The notes beneath the pieces are model-generated. The model had not been told where the DNA came from, did no database searches, and saw only the letters and a list, made by a program, of their open reading frames with translations. A stretch of 64,000 bases of DNA from contig NZ_KB889963.1 in assembly GCF_000372845.1 (NCBI RefSeq), positions 930,001 through 994,000 of the forward strand, written 5' to 3'. The DNA is from Methylocystis rosea SV97. Lineage in GTDB: Bacteria; Pseudomonadota; Alphaproteobacteria; Rhizobiales; Beijerinckiaceae. The number at the start of each line of letters is the position of its first letter. Position 1 is the first letter of the stretch. Below are positions 52,357 through 60,643 of this stretch, in pieces. The position numbers were made by a program, and so were the translations under genes.

Positions 52357-53460
52357 ATGAACGATACGGCAAAGGCTCCTGCTGCGGCGGGGCGCGCGGC
52401 GGCGAAAAAAGAGCTGCCCGAACATCTCAAAGCCTACAAACACGTCTGGGTCTTCATCGAGCAGGAGCGGGGACAAGCGCACCCCGTGTCTTGGGAGCTC
52501 ATGGGCGCGGGGCGGATTCTCGCCGATAAGCTCGGCGTCAATCTCGCCGCGGTCGTCGTCGGCGCGCGCAACGAGGCGACGCAGGCGGTCGTGCGCGAAA
52601 GCTTCAACTATGGCGCAGATCTCGCCTATCTTGTCGCGGACGACATCCTCACGGATTACCGCAATGAGAGCTACACCAAGGCGATGACCGATCTCGTCAA
52701 CGCCTATCAGCCGGAAATCCTGCTGCTGGGCGCGACGATTTTGGGTCGCGATCTTGCCGGCTCGGTGGCGACGACGCTGCTGACCGGTCTCACCGCCGAT
52801 TGTACGGAACTCGACGTCGATGCGGAAGGTTCGCTCGCCGCGACGCGTCCGACGTTTGGCGGCTCGCTGCTCTGCACGATCTTCACGCTGAACTATCGCC
52901 CGCAGATGGCGACCGTGCGCCCGCGCGTGATGCCGATGCCGGAGCGCGTCGAAAAGCCGATCGGCCGCGTGATCGAACATCCGCTCGGCCTTGTGGAAGA
53001 CGACATTGTCACGAAAGTATTGTCGTTTCTGCCCGATCGCGATTCGACAAAGTCCAACCTGGCTTTCGCCGACGTGGTCGTCGCGGGCGGCCTCGGCCTC
53101 GGCTCTCCGGAAAACTTCCAGCTCATCCGTCAGCTGGCGAGCACGATCGGCGCGGAATTCGGCTGTTCGCGCCCGCTGGTGCAAAAGGGATGGGTCAGCT
53201 CTGACCGGCAAATCGGCCAGACTGGTAAGACCATCCGACCCAAGCTTTATATCGCCGCGGGCATTTCCGGCGCGATCCAGCATCGCGTCGGCGTCGAGGG
53301 CGCGGATTACATCGTCGCGATCAACACCGACAAGAATGCGCCAATCTTCGATTTCGCGCATGTTGGAATCGTCACCGACGCGGTACGGCTTTTGCCTGCA
53401 CTCACGGAAGCGTTCTCGAAACGATTGTCTCCGCATCAGCGCGACCGTCTAGCGAGCTAG
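52357..53460 (+). CDS. fixB: FixB, electron-transfer flavoprotein alpha-like subunit
   Basis: 367 residues. The ETF-alpha FAD domain is seen at the C-terminus: [49 protein letters not shown]. An Ala-rich N-terminal tail (about 20 residues) precedes [11 protein letters not shown]. Forms the FixAB bifurcating flavoprotein; 22 bases after fixA. Confidence 0.97.
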   Translation: MNDTAKAPAAAGRAAAKKELPEHLKAYKHVWVFIEQERGQAHPVSWELMGAGRILADKLGVNLAAVVVGARNEATQAVVRESFNYGADLAYLVADDILTDYRNESYTKAMTDLVNAYQPEILLLGATILGRDLAGSVATTLLTGLTADCTELDVDAEGSLAATRPTFGGSLLCTIFTLNYRPQMATVRPRVMPMPERVEKPIGRVIEHPLGLVEDDIVTKVLSFLPDRDSTKSNLAFADVVVAGGLGLGSPENFQLIRQLASTIGAEFGCSRPLVQKGWVSSDRQIGQTGKTIRPKLYIAAGISGAIQHRVGVEGADYIVAINTDKNAPIFDFAHVGIVTDAVRLLPALTEAFSKRLSPHQRDRLAS

Positions 53461-53471
53461 GGGAGATAGGC

Positions 53472-54779
53472 ATGATCGAAGAAAGATTCGACGCGATCGT
53501 AGTTGGCGCCGGCATGGCCGGCAACGCCGCCGCCCTGACCCTGGCGCGCAAGGGCCTCAAAGTCCTGCAGTTGGAGCGCGGCGAATATTCCGGCTCCAAG
53601 AATGTGCAGGGCGCGATCCTCTATTCCGACATGCTCGAGAAGCTTGTCCCGGATTTCCGTGAGGACGCGCCGCTTGAGCGTCATCTCGTCGAGCAGCGCT
53701 TTTGGATGATGGACGACAACTCCCATACGGGACTCCATTATCGCTCGGACGAATTCAACGAGGAGCGTCCCAACCGCTACACGATCATCCGCGCGCAATT
53801 CGACAAATGGTTCTCCAAGAAGGTTCAGGAGGCCGGCGCGGTCGTGCTGTGCGAAACCACGGTCCTGGAGTTGCTGCAGGACGCCTATGGAAAAGTCATC
53901 GGCGTGCGCACGGACCGCAAGAACGGACAGGTCGGCGCTGATGTCGTCGTGCTGGCGGAAGGCGTGAGCGGGCTGCTCGGCACAAGAGCCGGCCTGCGCA
54001 AGACGCCCGACAAGAGTAATGTCGCTCTGGCGGTGAAGGAAATGCACTTCCTCCCGCAGGAAACTCTGGAAGCCCGCTTCAATCTGCGCGGCGACGAAGG
54101 CGCGGTCATCGAGGCGGTCGGCACCATCTCGCAAGGCATGACCGGGATGGGCTTCATTTACACCAACAAGGAGTCGATCTCGCTTGGCATCGGCTGTCTC
54201 GTCGCGGACTTCGAGAAAACGGGACAGACGCCGTACGGACTGTTGGAAAAGTTCAAGCAGCATCCATCGGTGGCGGCGCTCATCGCAGGCTCGGAAGTCA
54301 AGGAATACGCCGCGCATCTGATCCCCGAAGGCGGCTTCAAGGCGATCCCACAGCTTTATGGCGACGGCTGGGTCGTCGTTGGCGACGCCGCGCAGTTGAA
54401 CAACGCCATACATCGCGAAGGCTCAAATCTGGCGATGACCTCCGGACGGATCGCCGCGGAAGCGATCTTCCAAATCAAATCGCGCCGCGATCCGATGACG
54501 AAGGAGAATCTGGCGCTCTACAAGAAGATGCTCGACGAGTCCTTCGTCATGAAGGATTTGAAGAAATATCGCGACATGCCGGATCTGCTTCACATTCAGG
54601 CGCAGAACTTCTTCCTGACCTATCCGCAGCTTGTCTCGAAGGCGATGACGAATTTCCTGCGCGTCGACGGCACGCCGAAGCGGGAAAAAGAGAAGACCAC
54701 GTTCCGCTCCTTCCTGGCGGCGCGTTCGCTGACCGGACTGGTCGGCGACGCCTTTCGGCTGGCGCGCGCGTGGAGGTAG
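53472..54779 (+). CDS. fixC: FixC, flavoprotein quinone oxidoreductase
   Basis: 435 residues. The FAD-binding loop [32 protein letters not shown] and [19 protein letters not shown] match FixC / ETF-QO. It passes electrons from FixAB to the quinone pool together with FixX and associates with the membrane. Confidence 0.97.
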   Translation: MIEERFDAIVVGAGMAGNAAALTLARKGLKVLQLERGEYSGSKNVQGAILYSDMLEKLVPDFREDAPLERHLVEQRFWMMDDNSHTGLHYRSDEFNEERPNRYTIIRAQFDKWFSKKVQEAGAVVLCETTVLELLQDAYGKVIGVRTDRKNGQVGADVVVLAEGVSGLLGTRAGLRKTPDKSNVALAVKEMHFLPQETLEARFNLRGDEGAVIEAVGTISQGMTGMGFIYTNKESISLGIGCLVADFEKTGQTPYGLLEKFKQHPSVAALIAGSEVKEYAAHLIPEGGFKAIPQLYGDGWVVVGDAAQLNNAIHREGSNLAMTSGRIAAEAIFQIKSRRDPMTKENLALYKKMLDESFVMKDLKKYRDMPDLLHIQAQNFFLTYPQLVSKAMTNFLRVDGTPKREKEKTTFRSFLAARSLTGLVGDAFRLARAWR

Positions 54780-54814
54780 TTGGGCGCGATGCCCTCTAGC
54801 AACGGAGTAGGACA

Positions 54815-55111
54815 ATGAGCGCAGAAGCAGCGGTCCGGGTGGAGGACAAGCTTTACCTCAATCGCTATCTCGTCGACGCCGGCCGCGCCCACATCAAGGT
54901 GCGTCCGCACACCACGCCTTCGCCGCAACTGCTCAGTCTGGTGAACGTCTGTCCGGCGCACTGCTATGAAATGAACTCGACCGGGCAAGTCGAGATCACG
55001 ACCGACGGCTGCGTCGAATGCGGCACGTGCCGGATCATCGCCGAGCCGAGCGGCGACATCGAATGGAACTATCCGCGCGGCGGTTACGGCGTGCTGTTCA
55101 AATTCGGCTAA
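54815..55111 (+). CDS. fixX: FixX, ferredoxin-like protein
   Basis: 98 residues. [18 protein letters not shown] and [11 protein letters not shown] give the ligands of a [4Fe-4S] ferredoxin of the FixX type, with [15 protein letters not shown] at the C-terminus. It completes the fixABCX set. Confidence 0.96.
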   Translation: MSAEAAVRVEDKLYLNRYLVDAGRAHIKVRPHTTPSPQLLSLVNVCPAHCYEMNSTGQVEITTDGCVECGTCRIIAEPSGDIEWNYPRGGYGVLFKFG

Positions 55112-55150
55112 ATCAATCGACGCCGATCAGCTGCGCAAGGCGAGCCGGGA

Positions 55151-55768
55151 ATGAAATTCTACATGACGCCCGGATCCTGCTCCACGGGCATACACATCCT
55201 GCTCGAAGAGATCGGGCTGGTTTTCGAGGCTTATATCGTCAATCTGGTCAAGGGCGATCACCTCAAGCCGGACTATCTGGCGATCAACCCGAATGGGACG
55301 ATTCCGACTCTGTTGCGCGACGACGGCGTCGCGCTGACAGATTTTTACTCCATCGCCCTATGGCTTGCGCAGACCTATCCGCGCCGCAAGCTCCTGCCGG
55401 AGAGCGCGGATGCGCGCGAGTCGGCGCTGGCCGCGATGCATTTTTGCGTTCAGCATATTCACGGCGAAGGCTTTCGACGCGTGTTCACGCCGGAGCGCTA
55501 CGCCGGGCGGCAAGCCGACGTCGAGGCGATCAAGGCCGAAGGACGCGAAATCGTCGTGGCGGCGCTGATCGCGATCGATACGGAACTTGCGGGCAAGGAC
55601 TATGTCGCCGGCGGCTTTTCGATCGCCGACGCGGCGCTGTTCTATGTGGAGTTTTGGGCCGACAAGACGGGCATGACGCTGCCGCGCAATTGCCAGGCGC
55701 ATTACGCGCTTATGAAAACGCGCCCGGCCGTGCGTCAGGTGCTCGCTGAAGAAGGCTATCGCAGCTGA
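55151..55768 (+). CDS. Glutathione S-transferase (beta-like)
   Basis: 205 residues. N-terminal thioredoxin fold MKFYMTPGSCSTGIHILLEE with Cys10 as in beta-class GSTs, then NPNGTIPTLL with the cis-Pro, and the C-terminal helical domain (VAGGFSIADAALFYVEFW). It may protect against oxidative or electrophilic stress; nif-linked GSTs occur in other diazotrophs. Follows fixX by 39 bases. Confidence 0.9.
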   Translation: MKFYMTPGSCSTGIHILLEEIGLVFEAYIVNLVKGDHLKPDYLAINPNGTIPTLLRDDGVALTDFYSIALWLAQTYPRRKLLPESADARESALAAMHFCVQHIHGEGFRRVFTPERYAGRQADVEAIKAEGREIVVAALIAIDTELAGKDYVAGGFSIADAALFYVEFWADKTGMTLPRNCQAHYALMKTRPAVRQVLAEEGYRS

Positions 55769-55854
55769 TTCGAGGCGCGCGCTTCAGCCGATAGGCCGGA
55801 TGAGAGGCGCGTAAGCGCATCGGCCTCAACATTGACGGATGCGCCACTCCGCGC

Positions 55855-56280
55855 TCAATGGCGCTTATCATGCGCATTATCCGGATCATTGCGCATCCAA
55901 TCGGCCAGCTTTGCGAGATTTTCGCGCAGGCTTTCGCGTATGCCGACGTCTTCGATCGTCGCATCCAGCGCGCCGTTGATGCACAGCATCCAGGCGTCGC
56001 GCTCGGCCGGACCGATGCGCAAATGGCCATGCCGCATGCGCAGGCGCGGATGCCCCTTCTTGGCGGAATAATCCTTGGGGCCGCCGAGCCATTCGGCCAG
56101 ATACACCTTCAAAATGGCGCGCGTCGGTCCAAGATCGTCCGCGTGAACGGCGCGTATGCCGCGCGCTTCCGGTAGTTCGTCCATGTTGCGGTAGAAGGTT
56201 TCGACGAGCCGGTCGACCGTGTCGAAGCCGCCGATGCGATCGTATATGGATACGGTATAGTCGATAGTGGTCGTCGTCAC
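55855..56280 (-). CDS. Truncated hemoglobin, group II
   Basis: 141 residues from a GTG at 56280. SIYDRIGGFDTVDRLVETFYRNM, then GGPKDYSAKKGHPRLRMRH with the proximal His, and ERDAWMLCINGAL are the trHb-II pattern. It may bind O2 or NO and so protect nitrogenase. Last gene of a leftward operon starting with a Rieske gene behind a sigma-54 promoter. Confidence 0.93.
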   Translation of the reverse strand: MTTTTIDYTVSIYDRIGGFDTVDRLVETFYRNMDELPEARGIRAVHADDLGPTRAILKVYLAEWLGGPKDYSAKKGHPRLRMRHGHLRIGPAERDAWMLCINGALDATIEDVGIRESLRENLAKLADWMRNDPDNAHDKRH

Positions 56281-56291
56281 GGACTCGAGCC

Positions 56292-57161
56292 TCAGTGATA
56301 ACTTACGGTAATGGGCCGCGCCCAATGGCGTGCGTGAGCCGCTTTGGCGATCACGCGATAGGCCGCGTCCGCTATGGCGCGCCCATATTCGTCGGTGCCT
56401 GTCCAAGTCGAGGCGCGCCCGCGCGGATCGACCTCGACGAGTTTCACATTTTGCGGCACGACGACCCCGTCGCGCGCAATGCCGCGCAGGAAGCCGTCCA
56501 TCGGCGAAAGGACGCGGTGACCGTCGAGGAGGCCAAGGAGGTAATCCTTGAAGATTCTGGCGCCAACGTCGAGCGGCGTGCGCCAAACGCCATCTCGGGC
56601 GGAATAAACGAAACGGCCGCGGCCAACGCCGCCAAGATAGCGTGGAACATGGTCGTTGGGCCGAGTTTCGCCGGTTTCGACGAGGTCGCCGGCGTGGTCG
56701 GGATGCGTCTCGATGGCGATGTCGCAGTTCAAGCCGGCGGCGAAATGCGGGCCGAGGCCGATGGCGAGATTGGCGATCTTGCGCAGATTGGTCGTCATGC
56801 GGTTCTTTTGCATTCGCGCGTCGATCAACACGTCAGGCGTGCGGAGCGCGAGGAGATCGGTCAGTTGCAGCGAGGTCACCGCGACGACGCCGGTTACCGT
56901 CAACACCCGTACGATTTCCAGCGCAGTCTCGCTGCGGTAGCCCTGAATGCCGTCGACCTCGGCGCGATCTTGGAATAGAGCGTCGTGGAACGACATGCCG
57001 CGCCGAATGACCGGCGGGTAAGGGTCGTGACTGAGCACGACGCGGTAGCCCTCCCGCGTCAGACGCGCCGCAACTGCCGAAGCAATCTCATTCGCGCCCA
57101 AAACGATCACGAAGGGGGCGCTTCGCTTGGACAGAAATTCGCAGAATCGCACGTGTGTCAT
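56292..57161 (-). CDS. YqeB-like protein (Mo-hydroxylase accessory / XdhC-related family)
   Basis: 289 residues from the ATG at 57161. The Rossmann-like start APFVIVLGANEIASAVAARLTR and then VIRRGMSFHDALFQD, VLIDARMQKNRMTTNLR and IGLGPHFAAGLNCDIAIET fit the YqeB family (selenium-dependent molybdenum hydroxylase maturation), which resembles XdhC. Here it lies beside a truncated hemoglobin and Rieske, with no molybdenum hydroxylase in view, so it may act in Mo handling for nitrogenase; that is inference. Confidence 0.8.
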   Translation of the reverse strand: MTHVRFCEFLSKRSAPFVIVLGANEIASAVAARLTREGYRVVLSHDPYPPVIRRGMSFHDALFQDRAEVDGIQGYRSETALEIVRVLTVTGVVAVTSLQLTDLLALRTPDVLIDARMQKNRMTTNLRKIANLAIGLGPHFAAGLNCDIAIETHPDHAGDLVETGETRPNDHVPRYLGGVGRGRFVYSARDGVWRTPLDVGARIFKDYLLGLLDGHRVLSPMDGFLRGIARDGVVVPQNVKLVEVDPRGRASTWTGTDEYGRAIADAAYRVIAKAAHARHWARPITVSYH

Positions 57162-57241
57162 CGTCCCCCCGCGCCCCAGCGAAAGCAAGACGCACGCCAG
57201 CGACTGAAGCGACGCGCGTCTTCGCTGCGTCGCCGAATGCG

Positions 57242-57556
57242 CTACAAAGCCACGTAAACGAACTTCCCCGCCTTCAGTCCGGGATAATTCTCGCGCAAGG
57301 CGTTCGCGATCTTTCCGACGAGCGTCTTGTCGGCGGCGGCCGAGGCGCCGACGAAATCAGTTCCCTGCATCCAGGTTTCGAAGAAACAATGCAGCGTCTC
57401 GTCATAATCGGCGCCGGTGGGATTGGCGGTCTTGTCGCTAAGATCGGCGACTCCCGCGGCGCTGACCTCGAGGCGCCAGTCGCGGTCGTCTTCGACGGAC
57501 CCCATCAGCCTGGCGAGATCTTCATTCGTCCACTCGGTCTTCAGATCCACCGCCAT
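57242..57556 (-). CDS. Hypothetical protein in the Rieske-hemoglobin operon
   Basis: 104 residues from MAVDLKTEWTNEDLARLMG. Not recognised. Contains DYDETLHCFFETWMQGTDFVG and a C-terminal KIANALRENYPGLKAGKFVYV. Placed between the Rieske and YqeB-like genes; the operon order suggests a common function. Confidence 0.7.
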   Translation of the reverse strand: MAVDLKTEWTNEDLARLMGSVEDDRDWRLEVSAAGVADLSDKTANPTGADYDETLHCFFETWMQGTDFVGASAAADKTLVGKIANALRENYPGLKAGKFVYVAL

Positions 57557-57611
57557 GCTCGCCCACCTTCCTTGCGTGATCGCGGTCTCGCAATATGCGG
57601 ACCAGCGTTGT

Positions 57612-57944
57612 TCAGGGTTCTGCGAAGATCGGCGCGACGCCTTCGGCGTCGATATAGACGACGCCGTCTTCGATCCGCACCGGATATTCGGCGAGCGGCG
57701 TCGCATGCTCGTGGGTGGGTTGACCGCTGTTCATGTCCCACGACCAGAAATGCAGCGGACAGGTCAGCGTCGTCCCATCGAAATCGGCGTCCGCCAAGGG
57801 AACGTTGGTGTGCGGACAGACTCCCTGAAACGCCTTTACGACGCCGTCTTCCGGCCAGGCGAGAACGATGAGTTGCGCGTCGGCGATGACCACGCGCATT
57901 CCGCCCTCCATGAGGGTGTCTTCCTTGCAGACGCGAACAAACAT
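57612..57944 (-). CDS. Rieske-type [2Fe-2S] ferredoxin
   Basis: 110 residues from MFVRVCKEDTL. The boxes are VCPHTNVPLADADF (C-x-H) and TCPLHFWSWDMNSG (C-x2-H), like the ferredoxin of toluene monooxygenase (TmoC) or NirD-type Rieske. Different subgroup from the three nif-linked Rieske proteins upstream (no GPC after box II). First gene of the leftward operon. Confidence 0.9.
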   Translation of the reverse strand: MFVRVCKEDTLMEGGMRVVIADAQLIVLAWPEDGVVKAFQGVCPHTNVPLADADFDGTTLTCPLHFWSWDMNSGQPTHEHATPLAEYPVRIEDGVVYIDAEGVAPIFAEP

Positions 57945-57962
57945 GAAGGCGCTCCGTGCTGC

Positions 57963-57977
57963 TGGCTGCGAATTTGC
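57963..57977 (+). promoter_or_regulatory. Sigma-54 promoter in front of the HicA-like gene
   Basis: TGGCTGCGAATTTGC, followed by A; correct spacing. 48 bases before the GTG at 58025. Confidence 0.65.
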
Positions 57978-57988
57978 ATCGACGGCGA

Positions 57989-58003
57989 GCAAGATTCGAG
58001 CCG
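57989..58003 (-). promoter_or_regulatory. Sigma-54 promoter of the Rieske-YqeB-hemoglobin operon
   Basis: Minus strand CGGCTCGAATCTTGC, followed by T; 45 bases before the Rieske ATG, divergent from and only 11 bases apart from 57963-57977. Confidence 0.65.
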
Positions 58004-58024
58004 TGACCGACGGGAGGCGACGCC

Positions 58025-58267
58025 GTGCATAACAAGCGCTTGGAGGCGTTTCGCAATGATCCGGGCGGCGCCTGGACGCCCGCCGATTTTGAAATCACCG
58101 CCTCGCAATATGCGATCAAGTTCCGCAAGGTGACGGGAACGCATGTCGTGTTCACGCATCCTTCCGTGCCCAATTGCGTCGCCATCCCCATGAAGGCGAA
58201 GGTGAGAAGCGTTCACGTGAAGGCCTTCGTCGCGATGGTGGACCTCATGGATGAGTTAGACAAATGA
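58025..58267 (+). CDS. HicA-like small protein (possible mRNA interferase toxin)
   Basis: 80 residues from a GTG preceded by GGGAGG. The C-terminal half GTHVVFTHPSVPNCVAIPMK resembles the HicA dsRBD-like fold (G-S/T-H-x-x-F-x-HP) with its catalytic His; the N-terminal helix is longer than usual. It overlaps the next gene by 4 bases. If real, it is the toxin of a HicAB pair. Confidence 0.6.
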   Translation: MHNKRLEAFRNDPGGAWTPADFEITASQYAIKFRKVTGTHVVFTHPSVPNCVAIPMKAKVRSVHVKAFVAMVDLMDELDK

Positions 58268-58482
58268 GCGAGGCGCCCGTCTATCGAACCGAGCTGGGCC
58301 GCGGACCGCCAGAGGAGGGCGGCTATTACGTGCTGTCGTATCCAGAGATTCCCGGCTGCTTTGGCGTCGGCGGCACCGAGGCGGAGGCGGTGGAGGATGG
58401 GCGCCGGGCGCTGATCGCCGTGCTCGATGCGCTAAAGGCCGTCGACCGGCCGCCGCCCGAGGCGCGGGGGGAGAGCGCGTGA
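58264..58482 (+). CDS. HicB-like antitoxin-type small protein
   Basis: 72 residues. GGYYVLSYPEIPGCFGVGGTEAEAVEDGRRAL matches the HicB N-terminal domain (G-x-x-V-x-F-PDLPGC-x-x-G-x-T-x-x-EA). No DNA-binding domain is attached, as in short HicB forms. Overlaps the HicA-like gene (ATGA). Confidence 0.7.
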   Translation: MSEAPVYRTELGRGPPEEGGYYVLSYPEIPGCFGVGGTEAEAVEDGRRALIAVLDALKAVDRPPPEARGESA

Positions 58483-58940
58483 GGACGGAAAATCATGGTT
58501 CCGACACGGCGGCGCTGCAGGAGTCTGCGGGATGCGTCAACGCTGTGCCGGCGCTTTCCGTTCCGATGGGGTTCCGGCTTTTGGCGCTGCGTTGCTATCA
58601 CAATGATCCTGATCCGCCTGCCTTCGCCTGGCTCAATCAGCGCATCTTTCGCACGCCCGACCGCATGGGTCGGCACGGGCTGTTCTTTGGCGCCGCCTTT
58701 CGGCCGGAGATCATGGATTGGCTGATTGCGCGCGTCGGCCGGCCGTCGTCGCGCGAGAGCGGCAAGCCGCAGCGCAATCCCGACTGGCCAAACATCATCT
58801 GGCGTAGCACGGAACGGGCGTGGCCCGACGACACGCGCACCACGGAATGGTCGATCGAGGTCGTCTTTGCGAGCGCGGATGTGGCGAACGCCTTTCGCGA
58901 GCGCTGGCGCGAGCGACTGTCCGGCGGATTCGACGACTGA
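58479..58940 (+). CDS. Hypothetical protein following the HicB-like gene
   Basis: 153 residues from a GTG overlapping the HicB-like stop by 4 bases. FGAAFRPEIMDWLIARVGRP and WSIEVVFASADVANAFRERW can be seen; no family recognised. Coupled to the HicAB-like pair. Confidence 0.6.
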   Translation: MRTENHGSDTAALQESAGCVNAVPALSVPMGFRLLALRCYHNDPDPPAFAWLNQRIFRTPDRMGRHGLFFGAAFRPEIMDWLIARVGRPSSRESGKPQRNPDWPNIIWRSTERAWPDDTRTTEWSIEVVFASADVANAFRERWRERLSGGFDD

Positions 58941-58945
58941 ATCTG

Positions 58946-60643
58946 CTACGCCGCATGCGCCGTGTCGAGGCCGCGGAAGATCGCGCAGCGGCGGAAAACG
59001 GCGACGCTCGGCGGCACATTCTTCTGGTGGCAGAACTTCGCCGTGAGCTTCGCCAACCCCTTTATGTCGCGGCCCGTGGCGGCGGGGAAAATCTCGACGA
59101 GGTCGTCGATGAGCGCGTCATCGACTTTGAGCGCGAATTGCTCGGTCATCACGCGCCAGATCCGGCGCTTCGCGTCAGCGTCGGGCGGGTTGTATTTGAT
59201 CAGCGCGATGCAGCGCGAGACGATCGCCTCGTCGATGTCGTCGACGCGGTTCGTCGTCAGGAAGAGCAGACCATTAAAATATTCGAGCACGCGCAGGAAA
59301 ACGCCGACGACGGCGTTCATGGCGATGTTGTCGTCGCGGCGCTTGATGTAGACGTCCGCCTCGTCGATCAGCATCACCGCTCCCCAGCGCTGAGCGCGCG
59401 TCAAAATCTCTTTTAGCGCCGTCTCCATCGTCCCGACATTGAGGCCCAGTTGCCCCGAATGCACGCGGTACAAGGGACGCTGGATGATTTCTGAATAGAC
59501 TTCCGCCGTCAGCGTTTTGCCAACGCCGGGCGGGCCGGCGCAAAGCACCGTGGTGCCGCCGGATTTGCCCTGGACGATGTCATCCATCAGCACGTCCATT
59601 TCGGCGGTCAGAATGTCGATGAGATCCGTCTGCTCCTCCGGCAGCACCAGCTTGCTCTTCAATTCGGGCTGATAGCGATATAGCCGCATCTCGTCGACAT
59701 GCACCCAGACGTGATGATGCAGATCGAGATGAAACATCAGAATGTAGGGATGCACGGGAACTTGCGTGAAGAGTCCCGGCGGAATTTGTTCGCGCAGCTC
59801 GGCGATTTCGTCCTCGCCGGAGAAATTGTTGCTCTTTCCCGCCTTGCGCAGGAAGTGCCCGAGCACGTCGCCTGGCGCCTCCAGCGTCAGGTTGCGCGCC
59901 GAGAGCACCGCCTCGTCGTTGACGAGGCGCGCCTCGCCGCCGCTCGTCGAGAGCACGATGACGTCCTTGCGCGTCCAGTCCGTGTCGCGATGCGTGGCGT
60001 TGGGGTCTTCGGCGTGAAAGCCGGAGCCCTTGCCGGAAAATTGCGCGCCATAGCGGCCGCGCCAATCGAAATAGGTCTCGCTCGCCGCGTCGAAGGCCTC
60101 GATCAAGGCCGGCGTTTCGCGCAGAAAGCCTTTGGCGGCGAGGATTTCGCTGATTGTTTGGCCGACGATGTCGGGCGCCATGATGCGCATGAGATTGGTT
60201 TGCAGCGTGCCCTTGGCGTTGGCCTTCAGTTCCACCAGGATCTTGCCGGCCTCGTCGTTGGAAGTCGGCACATAGTCGAAACGCGTCACGACATAGGGCA
60301 GCGCCTTGGCGGCGACGCTGGCTGTGAACAGCCAGCCGCGTAGCGCGTCGGTCGTCATGTATTTGACCAGCGCCGGCAATACGTCTTCGAGATCGCCGGC
60401 TTCGAAGCGCTTGCCCTGCGACTCCAGCGCCGAGCGCAGCGTCGCAAGCTGCGCGGCTCTGGCGCGCAATTCGGGACCCGATTGCTGATACAGCTCCTCG
60501 AGGAAATCGAATTCGGCGCCGGAGAGATGCGCAAGATCGAGTTCAACTCTGTCGCCGAAGCGCAGTTGCGACGAGAGCCCCGAATGGGCGGGAAAGCGCG
60601 CAATCAGCGCCTCGACATGCGGTCTTTCGATTTGGATGTTCAT
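58946..60643 (-). CDS. AAA-family ATPase
   Basis: 565 residues from the ATG at 60643. The AAA core has Walker A GPPGVGKT, Walker B AVMLIDEADVYI, sensor-1 FLTTNRVDDIDEAIVSRC and R-finger region in the C-terminal 250 residues. The N-terminal 300 residues are a helical region without a known domain. The ATG overlaps the SagB-type stop codon (ATGA), so the two are coupled. An unfoldase or remodelling role is inferred, substrate unknown. Confidence 0.85.
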   Translation of the reverse strand: MNIQIERPHVEALIARFPAHSGLSSQLRFGDRVELDLAHLSGAEFDFLEELYQQSGPELRARAAQLATLRSALESQGKRFEAGDLEDVLPALVKYMTTDALRGWLFTASVAAKALPYVVTRFDYVPTSNDEAGKILVELKANAKGTLQTNLMRIMAPDIVGQTISEILAAKGFLRETPALIEAFDAASETYFDWRGRYGAQFSGKGSGFHAEDPNATHRDTDWTRKDVIVLSTSGGEARLVNDEAVLSARNLTLEAPGDVLGHFLRKAGKSNNFSGEDEIAELREQIPPGLFTQVPVHPYILMFHLDLHHHVWVHVDEMRLYRYQPELKSKLVLPEEQTDLIDILTAEMDVLMDDIVQGKSGGTTVLCAGPPGVGKTLTAEVYSEIIQRPLYRVHSGQLGLNVGTMETALKEILTRAQRWGAVMLIDEADVYIKRRDDNIAMNAVVGVFLRVLEYFNGLLFLTTNRVDDIDEAIVSRCIALIKYNPPDADAKRRIWRVMTEQFALKVDDALIDDLVEIFPAATGRDIKGLAKLTAKFCHQKNVPPSVAVFRRCAIFRGLDTAHAA

